This document shows positions 7,367 through 16,280 of a stretch of DNA of 64,000 nt, in pieces; the stretch's first letter is position 1; each line of letters starts with the position of its first letter. Position numbers and translations under genes: made by a program. The notes under the pieces are model-generated. The model was not told the origin of the DNA. It saw nothing but the letters and a program-made list of their open reading frames with translations, and ran no database searches. The stretch comes from Bacillota bacterium (lineage in GTDB: Bacteria; Bacillota; Clostridia; Acetivibrionales; JANLFN01), in assembly GCA_023421675.1 (NCBI GenBank), contig JAEZTC010000013.1, positions 372,001 to 436,000 of the forward strand, given 5' to 3'.

Positions 7367-10042
7367 ATGTTCAAAAAAACAATAGCTGTAATTTTGTTGG
7401 TTTCATTAATGCTATCCTTGTCTGTCTCTTCAAATGTTTTTGCAGAAGGATCAGGTACAGTCAAGCTTGAGCAATACGCCGATGTACGCGGAATGGATTT
7501 ATCAAAACTGGATCTCAGGGATAAGAAAGATATCCTTGATACCCTGACCTTTGACACGGAAACAAAATGGCCGTCCAGATTTAAGATGCCTTGGGGTTTT
7601 GATCCAGCTAAACTTCTTGAGTATGGAAAGGACCCGGGACTGGGTGTAAAAAAACTGCACCAGCTTGGATATACAGGAAAAGGTGTTAATGTCGCTTACA
7701 TAGACCAGCCTCTGCTGGAAAATCACAATGAGTATAAAAATACTAACTTAAAATATTATAAAATCCGTCCCGAAACCTTAATAGAACCTTCTATGCACGG
7801 ACCTGCAGTTTTAAGTCTTTTGGCAGGTAAAGATATCGGTGTCGTTCCTGACAGTAATATATACTTTCTTGCTATGCCCACATGGTTAAAAGATCAGACC
7901 ATACATGCCGAGGCATTATATAAGCTGATAGAGGTTAATAAAACACTTCCGGATGATAAAAAAATAAAAATTGTTGGTTTTTCAGATGGAGTAGATATCG
8001 GTGAAAAAAATGTTGAGGCTTTTGAAGCAGCTATCAAGGAAGCAGAAGCAAATGGAATAATGGTATTTACTACAGACACAATGTTTTATTTCCCATTAAC
8101 AATAAATGCATATAAAGATAAAGATAACCCCCAAAATTACATTGTCGACAGATGGTTTAAAGATGATTCAACTAAGTCTGATTTGGGAGTCCCAGATGCG
8201 GGTAGAACAACTGCAGTAGGATATGCAAAAAAAGATAGCTATACGTATTGGGCCTATGATGGTGGGCTAAGCTGGACAGTTCCTTATGTCGTAGGAACTA
8301 TAGCACTGGGCTTACAAGTTGATCCTGATCTTACTAAAGAAGAAGCAATTCAATATTTAAAAGATAGTGCTACTTTAACCAGCTGCGGAAAAGTAATTAA
8401 TCCTGAAGGGTTCATAAATCTAGTAGAAAAAAATTTATTCAAAAAGAAATATCAAAAGTCTTCGGATTCTGATTATTACTATGTTTTGTATAACAGTTTA
8501 AAAACTACGCCTGAGGATGTAACTGCAATCCAGAGATACTCCGATAAACTGAGCAAAAAAGCTAATGTTGTACTTAAAGATGTTTCTGGGCAAAGCAGTG
8601 CTTCGGATATTTTTACACTTCTTAAGCAGGACCAGTTGGAAAGGGGTGGTAATTTAAAAGGTATACAGATATTTGGTACTGCCGATGATGTTCCATCATT
8701 TGATATTCAGTATAAGATTAAAAATCTATTGGGTGTTGAAAACGGAGCAAGTTTTAAATCGGACTTTTTCTATTCGACTTTTAATAATGATATTAATATT
8801 ATAAAAGATGATTTTAGTATATATAAAAACTTTAATCAAAAGTTAAATGTGAATTTTGTTCCTGAATGGAGTGTTACCAGACTCCCCTTAACTAAGGGTG
8901 AAATATCAAAATTTATTGAAAAGAATAGTGACTATGTATCAAAAGTTATCAAACTTGACTCAGTTCCGCTGGTAAATTTCAGCAATCCTATTTTCCCATT
9001 AGTTCAAACTGATGATATGGGATATTTTATAAAAGAAAGACTGGATAAGGAGTTTTCTGTTCTTAACAGCAGTCAATACAGGCTTTATGGGAATAAACAG
9101 GGCTGTTATCCTGTTACAACCGACGTTCTTGGAGATTTTACAAAGGGAAATATTAAAGCTGAAAATGAAAAAGGTATTACCAATTTCTTTATTAATAGTC
9201 ATGGTCAACCTGATAACATTGACCAGTCTATTTATACCAGAAGAGACCTCTTTTCTGAGAAGAGAATTTCTTTCCTAAACTCAAAAGATATAAATCAAAT
9301 ATTATCCGGCAATTATTACAATCTTACAACTTGGACCTGCTGGAATGCAGCTGGGCTTGGAAGTAACAATATTCTTCATGAAGCAATGGCAAATGGAAAA
9401 TGCGTAGGTGCAATGGGTGCTACAAGCGTTATATCAAATAATGGTGTTAATAATAGAGCCTCTTTGGAAGATATGAAAAAGAATAATTTCTATTATTTCC
9501 ACTATGTATATTTTGACAGCATCAAGGATGGCTTTACAAAAAGTCAAAGTTTTTCTATAGCACAAAAAGCTTATGCATATCAGGCTTTAAAGAACACTAA
9601 TATGCTTGGAGAAGGTAATTATCAATATAGTTTGCATAACTTGCTTACTTATCATAATCTAGGTTTAATTGAGTACTGGGATAAAAATACTCAAGAAGAT
9701 GAACCGATAATAAAAGAGGGCGATATTACTTTTGATAGCCAAATAACTAGCAGTGATGTGAAAATTGATTCCATTAAATACAAAGTCACTGCAAGTAATA
9801 TAATTTTTGCAATATCTTATGATTTGGGTACAGCAAGGTATTACAACTTCTTTAATCCCCCCGATGCAGATGTGATAAAAGTTCTAGATTTAGATAAAGG
9901 CATCCAAGGTAAAGGTACTTTAGAAATAAAGGTTCCAATTGAAAATATTAAAAAAGTTAGTGGCATAACTTTTGGTCTAACTGATAATTCTGACAAATTT
10001 GATTTTGTATATTTTAGTACTAATCAAATTATTTATAATTGA
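7367..10042 (+). CDS. Secreted subtilisin-like (S8) plus caspase/gingipain-like (clan CD) dual-domain protein, copy 1
   Basis: An 891-residue exported protein. Residues 1-26 are a signal peptide ending VFA. Residues about 95-330 resemble a subtilase: GYTGKGVNVAYID gives Asp113, MHGPAVLSLLAG gives His144, and LSWTVPYVVG gives Ser302 at the position of the serine in GTSMATP, so a full Asp-His-Ser triad is present although the motifs are divergent. Residues about 430-720 have a second region with FGTADDVPSFD, VTRLPLTKGE, then FFINSHG (His612) and NLTTWTCWNA (Cys658), the His-Gly...Cys spacing of clan CD cysteine peptidases such as gingipain (C25). A beta-rich tail closes the protein. Downstream is a paralogue of nearly the same length. 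Target and role are unknown; a secreted protease or processing factor is likely. Confidence 0.7.
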   Translation: MFKKTIAVILLVSLMLSLSVSSNVFAEGSGTVKLEQYADVRGMDLSKLDLRDKKDILDTLTFDTETKWPSRFKMPWGFDPAKLLEYGKDPGLGVKKLHQLGYTGKGVNVAYIDQPLLENHNEYKNTNLKYYKIRPETLIEPSMHGPAVLSLLAGKDIGVVPDSNIYFLAMPTWLKDQTIHAEALYKLIEVNKTLPDDKKIKIVGFSDGVDIGEKNVEAFEAAIKEAEANGIMVFTTDTMFYFPLTINAYKDKDNPQNYIVDRWFKDDSTKSDLGVPDAGRTTAVGYAKKDSYTYWAYDGGLSWTVPYVVGTIALGLQVDPDLTKEEAIQYLKDSATLTSCGKVINPEGFINLVEKNLFKKKYQKSSDSDYYYVLYNSLKTTPEDVTAIQRYSDKLSKKANVVLKDVSGQSSASDIFTLLKQDQLERGGNLKGIQIFGTADDVPSFDIQYKIKNLLGVENGASFKSDFFYSTFNNDINIIKDDFSIYKNFNQKLNVNFVPEWSVTRLPLTKGEISKFIEKNSDYVSKVIKLDSVPLVNFSNPIFPLVQTDDMGYFIKERLDKEFSVLNSSQYRLYGNKQGCYPVTTDVLGDFTKGNIKAENEKGITNFFINSHGQPDNIDQSIYTRRDLFSEKRISFLNSKDINQILSGNYYNLTTWTCWNAAGLGSNNILHEAMANGKCVGAMGATSVISNNGVNNRASLEDMKKNNFYYFHYVYFDSIKDGFTKSQSFSIAQKAYAYQALKNTNMLGEGNYQYSLHNLLTYHNLGLIEYWDKNTQEDEPIIKEGDITFDSQITSSDVKIDSIKYKVTASNIIFAISYDLGTARYYNFFNPPDADVIKVLDLDKGIQGKGTLEIKVPIENIKKVSGITFGLTDNSDKFDFVYFSTNQIIYN

Positions 10043-10052
10043 ATCTGGATAC

Positions 10053-10080
10053 GGGGGCACTCTTTTGAGTGTCCCTGTTT
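10053..10080 (+). terminator. Terminator between the two subtilase-like paralogues
   Basis: A 9-10 bp stem (10053-10062 with 10067-10076, containing G-T pairs) with a TTTT loop, ending in TGTTT. The paralogues therefore seem to be transcribed separately. Confidence 0.6.
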
Positions 10081-10092
10081 ACTTGGTAGACG

Positions 10093-10121
10093 TTGAATTA
10101 ATATTTTGTATGTTGTAAAAT
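10093..10121 (+). promoter_or_regulatory. Candidate sigma-A promoter of the second subtilase-like gene
   Basis: TTGAAT at 10093-10098 and TAAAAT at 10116-10121 with a 17-bp spacer, matching the layout of the promoter before copy 1. Confidence 0.5.
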
Positions 10122-10168
10122 AATGGAATAATAACCTTATCTTTAAAAATATTAATTGGGGGTTCCAC

Positions 10169-12859
10169 ATGTTCAAGAGAGTTTTATCATTTCTTTTACT
10201 GGTTTCAATAATATTTTGTTCATTCATCTCTCCTAATGTTTTTGCAGAGAATACATATTCATTAAAGCTTGTACAATATATGGATGTACGAGGTAAAAAC
10301 TTATCTGAAATGGACCTTCGAAGTAAGGGAGATGTTGTTAGCACTTTAACTTTTGATAGTGAAACAAAATGGCCATCCAGTGATAAAATGCCAGCAGGAT
10401 TTGATCCTGCTAAACTTTTGGAATATGGCAAGGACCCAGGATTGGGCGTAAAAAAGCTACACCAGCTTGGATATACCGGGAAAGGGGTTAATGTTGCATA
10501 TATTGACCAGCCACTGCTGGAAAATCACATAGAGTATAAGGATTCTAATATAAGGTACTATAAAGTACGTCCGGAAACCTTGAATAGCTCAACTATGCAA
10601 GGGTCTTCAGTCATAAGCCTATTATCTGGTAAGGATATTGGAATTGCCCCTGAGAGTAAAGTATACTTTTTTGGAACACCCTCATGGTTAAAAGATCAGA
10701 TAGTTTATGCTGAAGCTTTAAGAAAGTTGATTGAAGTAAATAAAACACTTCCTGATGATAAAAAGATAAGGATTGTGGGTTTTTCAGACTATATTGATTC
10801 AAATAAAAAGAATTATAAGATTTTAGAAAAAGCGTTAAAAGAAGCTGAAGCAAGCGGAATAATGGTGTTTGATGCTTCGACATTTAAAATGGTTGGATTA
10901 GGGGTTAAGCCGTTTTCTGATAAAGATGATCCTGGTAATTATGAATTGCAAATAAAGTCAGGTAATACTGATAAAGCAGATAATTATTTAGGTGTACCAG
11001 TTACGGGTAGAACAATTGCAACAGGTAATAAGCCAGATACATATACTTATTTGAATAAAAGTGAATCAAACTGGTTGGTTCCATATGTTGTTGGTATTAT
11101 TTCATTGGGATTGCAGATTGATCCAAATCTTACAAAGGGAAATGCAATAAAATACCTATATGATAGTGCTTTGTCTGCTAAATCTGGAAAAATAGTTAAC
11201 CCGGAGGGTTTTATTAAACTGGTTGAGAAGAATTGTACTAATAAAAACTTCAATTCATATTTTAGTGACTCAGACTATTATTATGTTCTGTATAACAGTA
11301 GTAAGGTAGATTCAGCCGATTTTGATGCTATCCGCTCCTATAGAAATAACCTTGAGAAGAAGGCAAAGGTTATCCTTACTGATGTGGCGGGATATGGCTG
11401 CGCCGCTGATATCTATACATACCTTAAACAGGATCAGGCAAAGAGAAACGGGAATTTAAAAGGTATTCAGATTTTTGGTACTGCGGATGATATACCTGCA
11501 TTTGATCTCCAATATAAGATTAAAAAGGACAACGGTATTGATACTTCCTATCCAGGTTTTAAGTCGGATTTTTTCTATGCTTCTTTTAAAAATGATATAA
11601 ATGTTATAAAAAATAATTTCAGTATATACAAAGTATTTGATGAAAAGTTGAATGTTAACTTTGTACCAGAATGGTGTGTTACACGTCTTCCTTTAACACA
11701 GGGAGAAATTTCCGGCTTCATAAATAAAAATAATGATTATGTTTCAAATGTAACAAAGAACGAAATAATTCCGCTAATTGGCTTTAGCAGCCCTATCTAT
11801 GCTGAAAAGTTTCATTATGATGATTTCGGATATTTCATAAAGGAAAAGCTTGATAAAGAACTTAAGGTTTTAAATAAAAGCCAGTATAGACTCTATGGTA
11901 ACAAACAAGGGTTTTATCCTGTCACAACTGAGGTCAATGGAGATTTTACGATAAAAAATATTAAAAATGAAAACGAAAAAGGCATAACTAATTTCTTTTT
12001 CGGTGGACATGGAACATATCACAACACTTTACAGACTATTTTTGAAAACAGTAATGAAAGCTCAAAAAAGTATGTAGAATTCCTTAGTTTGTATAATATA
12101 AACCAGGTACTTTCAAAAAACTATTACAATCTTACAACCTGGTCATGCTCTAATGCATTAGGTCTTGGAAGAAACACTATATTCCATGAGGCAATGGCAA
12201 AAGGTAAATGTGTCGGAGGAATGGGAGCAACAAGTGTAATTTTTAATTATGGAACTAATAACTATATATCTCCAGAAAAGATGAGAACTAATAACTTCTA
12301 TTTCTTTCACTATGCATTTTTAGATACTTATATGGATGGGTATAGTAAAAGTGAAAGTTTTTGTATGGGACAAAGAGCTTACGCACAAGAAATCATGAAA
12401 AATACGGATAAAATGGGATTTCAGAATTACCAATATAATTTGCACACTCTTTTGTGTTATCACAATTTAGGTCTTATAGAATACTGGGATAATAAACATA
12501 ATGGACTGGTTTTAGCTGGAGAAGTAAAGGCAAGCAATGAGATAAGTTTTGGTAAAAATATTGAGAACAGTGGTATAAGAATTAATTCTATAAAATATGA
12601 CGTAACTTCAAAGGAAGTACAATTTACAATATCCTATGATATTATAAAAACAATGTATTATTCTTTCTTCAATCCTCCTCATGGAGATATAATAAAAATT
12701 TCTGATATGAATAAGGGCATTAAAGGAAAAGGCAGCTTAGTACTTAAAGTCCCAATTGAAAAGCTGAAGAAGATAAGTTCAATAACCTTCAAATTAATGG
12801 ACCCTTCAAAGGATAATAATGATTTTATCAGTTTTAAGACAGACCAGATTTATTACTAG
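10169..12859 (+). CDS. Secreted subtilase-like/caspase-like dual-domain protein, copy 2 (subtilase triad lost)
   Basis: An 896-residue paralogue of the preceding gene, with a signal peptide ending VFA at residue 26. The S8-like region keeps Asp113 (VAYIDQPLLENH), but the histidine position is Gln144 (MQGSSVISL) and the serine position is Asn301 (NWLVPYVVG), so the subtilase site should be dead. The second region keeps FFFGGHG (His614) and TTWSCSNA (Cys660), the clan-CD-like dyad. The frame is intact over its whole length, so this is not an ordinary decaying pseudogene; selection seems to keep the fold and the second site. Start after TTGGGGG, with its own promoter. It could be a pseudoprotease partner of copy 1. 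Confidence 0.7.
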   Translation: MFKRVLSFLLLVSIIFCSFISPNVFAENTYSLKLVQYMDVRGKNLSEMDLRSKGDVVSTLTFDSETKWPSSDKMPAGFDPAKLLEYGKDPGLGVKKLHQLGYTGKGVNVAYIDQPLLENHIEYKDSNIRYYKVRPETLNSSTMQGSSVISLLSGKDIGIAPESKVYFFGTPSWLKDQIVYAEALRKLIEVNKTLPDDKKIRIVGFSDYIDSNKKNYKILEKALKEAEASGIMVFDASTFKMVGLGVKPFSDKDDPGNYELQIKSGNTDKADNYLGVPVTGRTIATGNKPDTYTYLNKSESNWLVPYVVGIISLGLQIDPNLTKGNAIKYLYDSALSAKSGKIVNPEGFIKLVEKNCTNKNFNSYFSDSDYYYVLYNSSKVDSADFDAIRSYRNNLEKKAKVILTDVAGYGCAADIYTYLKQDQAKRNGNLKGIQIFGTADDIPAFDLQYKIKKDNGIDTSYPGFKSDFFYASFKNDINVIKNNFSIYKVFDEKLNVNFVPEWCVTRLPLTQGEISGFINKNNDYVSNVTKNEIIPLIGFSSPIYAEKFHYDDFGYFIKEKLDKELKVLNKSQYRLYGNKQGFYPVTTEVNGDFTIKNIKNENEKGITNFFFGGHGTYHNTLQTIFENSNESSKKYVEFLSLYNINQVLSKNYYNLTTWSCSNALGLGRNTIFHEAMAKGKCVGGMGATSVIFNYGTNNYISPEKMRTNNFYFFHYAFLDTYMDGYSKSESFCMGQRAYAQEIMKNTDKMGFQNYQYNLHTLLCYHNLGLIEYWDNKHNGLVLAGEVKASNEISFGKNIENSGIRINSIKYDVTSKEVQFTISYDIIKTMYYSFFNPPHGDIIKISDMNKGIKGKGSLVLKVPIEKLKKISSITFKLMDPSKDNNDFISFKTDQIYY

Positions 12860-12988
12860 TAATGATAAGTATTATACTTCATTAAGATGTGTACCGGTTT
12901 CTTTGGGTGCTCCTTAAAAAGGATATAAAGCAAATTATAGGTAGTTTTAAAATTATTTAATAGTCATTCAATTAAGGGGTGAATTTGT

Positions 12989-13597
12989 ATTAAAAGATAT
13001 TTTTGTATCTTTATATTGCTGTTAATGACTTTACTATCAGCATGCAGTAACACAGATAAAAATGAACAAGAAAACCTTCTTGTCGATAACACTACAAAAA
13101 GTAATTTAACTACAACAAATTATAAACCACTAACCGAAAATGATTTTGCTATAACTGATGGCAAGAATATAATCAGTTTGTATATGGTATTTGGCGACTT
13201 AAAACTGGATAAGACTGAGAAAAAGGTTGAAAACAATTATGTTGGAGAAACATTGTCAGGTGATTATGTTTACAAGTATTATATGCACCAATATGATGAT
13301 TTTGACTTATATGTATCTAATGCAAATTACAATTTAAAAGGCAAAAATTTTGATGACAGGTACATTTCGCAGATAACCTTAAAAAGTAAATCTGCTTTTA
13401 AAACACCTCGGGGTATAACCGTTGGGTCAACAATGAAAGAAGTTTTAAGTGCATATGGGCAAGCATCTGTAAAAAATGAAAATGGTAATGATTTTATTAA
13501 GTATGAATCTGATGATATGGGGCTAAATATTTATTTTGACTCTAATCAAACTGTTTCAAATATAGTTATTAATATTATAGTAAAGCAAAAAGGATAA
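12989..13597 (+). CDS. Hypothetical lipoprotein with an apparent ATT start
   Basis: The open frame has no ATG, GTG or well-placed TTG before the lipobox. AAGGGGTG at 12974-12981 points to ATT 12989, which gives a classic lipoprotein signal (KR, hydrophobic core, LLSAC with lipidated Cys19); an internal TTG at 13016 would cut the signal in half. The mature part (about 184 residues) is acidic and soluble. Its C-terminal half contains FKTPRGITVGSTMKEVLSAYG, an arrangement seen in small SmpA/OmlA-like folds that follow a G-x-T-x-x-E/D-V pattern. Function unknown. It follows the two protease paralogues on the same strand and may act with them at the cell surface. Confidence 0.6.
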   Translation: MKRYFCIFILLLMTLLSACSNTDKNEQENLLVDNTTKSNLTTTNYKPLTENDFAITDGKNIISLYMVFGDLKLDKTEKKVENNYVGETLSGDYVYKYYMHQYDDFDLYVSNANYNLKGKNFDDRYISQITLKSKSAFKTPRGITVGSTMKEVLSAYGQASVKNENGNDFIKYESDDMGLNIYFDSNQTVSNIVINIIVKQKG

Positions 13598-13715
13598 AGT
13601 ATCCAAGATTTACCAGCAATAATGGGCAATCAATTTACAAAATAATCATGAACCTCTTCCCATATCAGTGTCCGCAGAGTAAAATAATATATATATTAAT
13701 TATGAGGTGGCTGAA

Positions 13716-13913
13716 TTGAAAAACAACCCGCTAAGTAGATTCTTCGGACACATTAAAAATTCAATAGCCTATTTTTTCATTATAATAGCACTTATCGTTC
13801 TGCTTGCAATAACCGGTGTTATAGGCATCGTACTTCTGGTAATACTTTTCTTATTCTTTTTTGCACTTGCCGTTACATCACTTATAATTAAGGGAAAGAA
13901 ACAAAAAAGCTGA
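13716..13913 (+). CDS. Small membrane protein (65 aa)
   Basis: TTG 13716 is chosen because GAGGTGG (13705-13711) lies just upstream; a GTG at 13707 would overlap that site. The product is MKNNPLSRFFGHI followed by a long hydrophobic stretch that could form two membrane spans, and a basic tail (KGKKQKS). No recognised family. It converges with splB: the two stop codons are 3 bp apart. Confidence 0.55.
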   Translation: MKNNPLSRFFGHIKNSIAYFFIIIALIVLLAITGVIGIVLLVILFLFFFALAVTSLIIKGKKQKS

Positions 13914-13916
13914 CAA

Positions 13917-14942
13917 TCACGTGAAATAATCTACCCTTGCATTAGGGAGATATTCTGCTATTAACCCTGTAATATAGTCCTTTATATCTGCCGAAGTTTC
14001 CTTTGGATAAACATATTTGAACCTCCCGAATTTACCCCACTTTAGTGTCCTCGTGGCTTCATCCATATCAAGCTTTGTTTTTGGGAACCTTTCCTGTATG
14101 AAATTCTTTGCTGTCGGTGTAAACCTGTACTGTATAAGTTCAAACGTTACCGGCTCTGCTGTCTTAGATGTATCTATATTTTCAGACATCTTTTTGAAAA
14201 GCTCCATATATTCTTGCTGCCAGCCATCATAAATCATTATAGGGGCAACAATAAACCCAAGGGGATAGCCTGCTGAAGCAATTTTGGACGCAGCTTCAAT
14301 GCGTTCGTCAAGGTTTGCGGTAGTATGTTCGAAATTATCAATAACATATCTCGAATTAATGCTGAACCTGAAGCGGGTTCTGCCATTATGCTTCAGAGGC
14401 AGGAGGGGATCGACATAATCGAATTTTGTAACAACTCTTAGCTTGGCATTCTCAAGTGTTCCAAAGAACTCAATTGTTTTTGCAAGACTTCCTGTCAGAT
14501 GCTCTATTGCCAGCGGATCACCGGCACTAGCCACCTCAAAGGTGGTAAGTCCATTATTCTTTTTAATGTGTTCTTTTACTGAGTCAAATATTTCATCTAT
14601 ATTAACATAAGTCCTTATATAAGGTTTACTGGTCTGGGTGGTATATAAATAGCAATATTCGCAGTTTCCGGGGCAGCCGGTTGCCAGTGAAAATTCAAAA
14701 TCTGCTGAAGGCCTGCACACATCAAATTTTAATGACTTTTTAACTGCAACAACCAGAGTTCTCTTCCCGCTTGAGTATTTTTCAACATCGGTAGTTCCCG
14801 GTATAAAGGAGGAGACCTTTTGCATGGGAGCCTTGATAATATCCAATCCTTCACTGCTGAATTTTTCATATAATTCTCTTCCAAGAGGATAGCTTAAAGC
14901 TGAACTTTCAAAGAACACTCTTTCAGGCATAAAAAGTTTCAT
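13917..14942 (-). CDS. splB: Spore photoproduct lyase (radical SAM)
   Basis: A 341-residue radical SAM enzyme that repairs 5-thyminyl-5,6-dihydrothymine in germinating spores. The start at 14942 (MKLFMPERVFFESSALSYPLG) places the cluster ligands CPGNCEYC at Cys90, Cys94 and Cys97, almost exactly as in the 342-residue Bacillus enzyme; the frame is open further upstream but that extension has no homology. Other family blocks are VCRPSADFEFSLATG, RFRFSINSRYV and FGRFKYVYP. The region FEVASAGDPLAIEHLT corresponds to the block holding the hydrogen-donor Cys141 in Bacillus, and here that position appears to be Ser139. It belongs to the clostridial branch of the family. Confidence 0.88.
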   Translation of the reverse strand: MKLFMPERVFFESSALSYPLGRELYEKFSSEGLDIIKAPMQKVSSFIPGTTDVEKYSSGKRTLVVAVKKSLKFDVCRPSADFEFSLATGCPGNCEYCYLYTTQTSKPYIRTYVNIDEIFDSVKEHIKKNNGLTTFEVASAGDPLAIEHLTGSLAKTIEFFGTLENAKLRVVTKFDYVDPLLPLKHNGRTRFRFSINSRYVIDNFEHTTANLDERIEAASKIASAGYPLGFIVAPIMIYDGWQQEYMELFKKMSENIDTSKTAEPVTFELIQYRFTPTAKNFIQERFPKTKLDMDEATRTLKWGKFGRFKYVYPKETSADIKDYITGLIAEYLPNARVDYFT

Positions 14943-15155
14943 TTTTTTCTCACTTTCTGATAAAAAGTATGTTAAAATATAATTTGTAATTAATGTATGC
15001 AAAAATACTATAAAATTTCTGGTATTTTTTACGTTTGAGCAAAAAAATAATATAAAAAGAAGGATTTTCGCTATTGGCATAGAATTTATACTTAACAAGA
15101 GTTACAGATTCTTAACACCAAAAAAGCAGAAAAAATACAAGGTGGGAATATCATA

Positions 15156-15623
15156 ATGAATGTTGAATACATAAATCCATTTATCGAGGCAAGTCAAACA
15201 GTATTAAAACAAATCGCTGGGATAGACGCAATTCTGGGAAAAGTATTTCTGAAAGATTCTCCTTTTATGAGCGACAATATAATGATAATAGTAGGTTTGA
15301 CCGGGAATATAAGGGGGCAAACCATTTTTTCAATGAAAAAGGGAGTAGCAATGAAAATAGCATCCGCTATGATGTGCGGAATGCCTGTAGTTGAACTGGA
15401 TGAGATCTCAAAAAGTGCTATTTCCGAACTTACAAACATGATACTTGGTAATACAGCTACAATACTTTATAACAGAGGTATTGGAATAGAAATTACGCCT
15501 CCGTCATTCCTGATGGGTGAAAATATGCAGGTTTCATCAACAAAAGCAAAAACTATCTGCGTACCGCTTCACCTCAATGATGAAGATGTTCTTGAGATTG
15601 ACATATCAGTTGTAGATACTTGA
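15156..15623 (+). CDS. cheX: Chemotaxis phosphatase CheX
   Basis: A 155-residue CheC/FliY/CheX-type protein that dephosphorylates CheY-P. The active-site helix reads ISELTNMILGNT, with Glu91 and Asn94 forming the E-x-x-N motif of CheX; only one such helix is present, as in CheX rather than CheC. N-terminal MNVEYINPFIEAS is typical. It stands alone here, with a strong terminator behind, and likely serves the chemotaxis system to which the chemoreceptor at 43.2-45.2 kb belongs. Confidence 0.88.
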   Translation: MNVEYINPFIEASQTVLKQIAGIDAILGKVFLKDSPFMSDNIMIIVGLTGNIRGQTIFSMKKGVAMKIASAMMCGMPVVELDEISKSAISELTNMILGNTATILYNRGIGIEITPPSFLMGENMQVSSTKAKTICVPLHLNDEDVLEIDISVVDT

Positions 15624-15704
15624 TAATTGGTTTATAATTGTATAACTGGATTATCTTATTCAAACTATAAATTATTGTTTTTAAAATTGGCATTGTGGTA
15701 TATT

Positions 15705-15740
15705 AATAGATGGTTCACTACCATCTATTTTTATTTTTTT
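15705..15740 (+). terminator. Terminator after cheX
   Basis: A perfect 10-bp stem (15705-15714 with 15720-15729), 5-nt loop, followed by TTATTTTTTT. It ends about 24 bp before trmL, so trmL transcription must start very close to its RBS or read through. Confidence 0.88.
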
Positions 15741-15763
15741 AAGCTATGTTGGAGGAATTGTAA

Positions 15764-16261
15764 ATGTCACTTAACGTTGTACTGGTTGAACCTGAAATAC
15801 CGCAAAATACAGGCAATATAGCAAGAACCTGTGCTGCAACGGGGTCAAAGCTGCATTTGATAAGACCTCTTGGTTTTTCAGTGGATGATAGATATCTTAA
15901 ACGTGCAGGCTTGGATTATTGGAACGATGTTGATATAAATTATTATGATAGTTTTTATGAATTAAAGGAAAAATACAAGGAAGCCGTATTTTATTATTCT
16001 ACTACCAAAGCATTAAATGTATATACTGATGTGAGTTATCCTGACGGTAGCTTTATTGTTTTCGGAAAGGAAACTGCAGGCTTGCCTGAGGAGCTTCTCC
16101 GTGAAAACAGGGATTACTGCATAAGGATACCCATGAGAGATAGTATAAGATCTTTGAATTTATCTAACTCTGTAGCAATCGTAGTTTTCGAAGCATTACG
16201 GCAGCAGGATTTTTCAGGCTTAAGAGAGCAGGGGGCTCTAACAAAGTATAAGTGGGACTAA
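15764..16261 (+). CDS. trmL: tRNA (cytidine/uridine-34 2'-O)-methyltransferase
   Basis: A 165-residue SPOUT (SpoU/TrmH class) methyltransferase that modifies the wobble ribose of tRNA-Leu isoacceptors. Motifs in order: LVEPEIPQNTGNIARTC (motif 1), FGKETAGLPEELL (motif 2) and IPMRDSIRSLNLSNSVAI (motif 3, the trefoil knot that binds SAM). Length matches TrmL (about 157-160). RBS GGAGGAATTG. First gene of a tight run with the M20 peptidase and pfkA. Confidence 0.92.
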   Translation: MSLNVVLVEPEIPQNTGNIARTCAATGSKLHLIRPLGFSVDDRYLKRAGLDYWNDVDINYYDSFYELKEKYKEAVFYYSTTKALNVYTDVSYPDGSFIVFGKETAGLPEELLRENRDYCIRIPMRDSIRSLNLSNSVAIVVFEALRQQDFSGLREQGALTKYKWD

Positions 16262-16280
16262 TTGTAAAGAAGGTGTTGTA

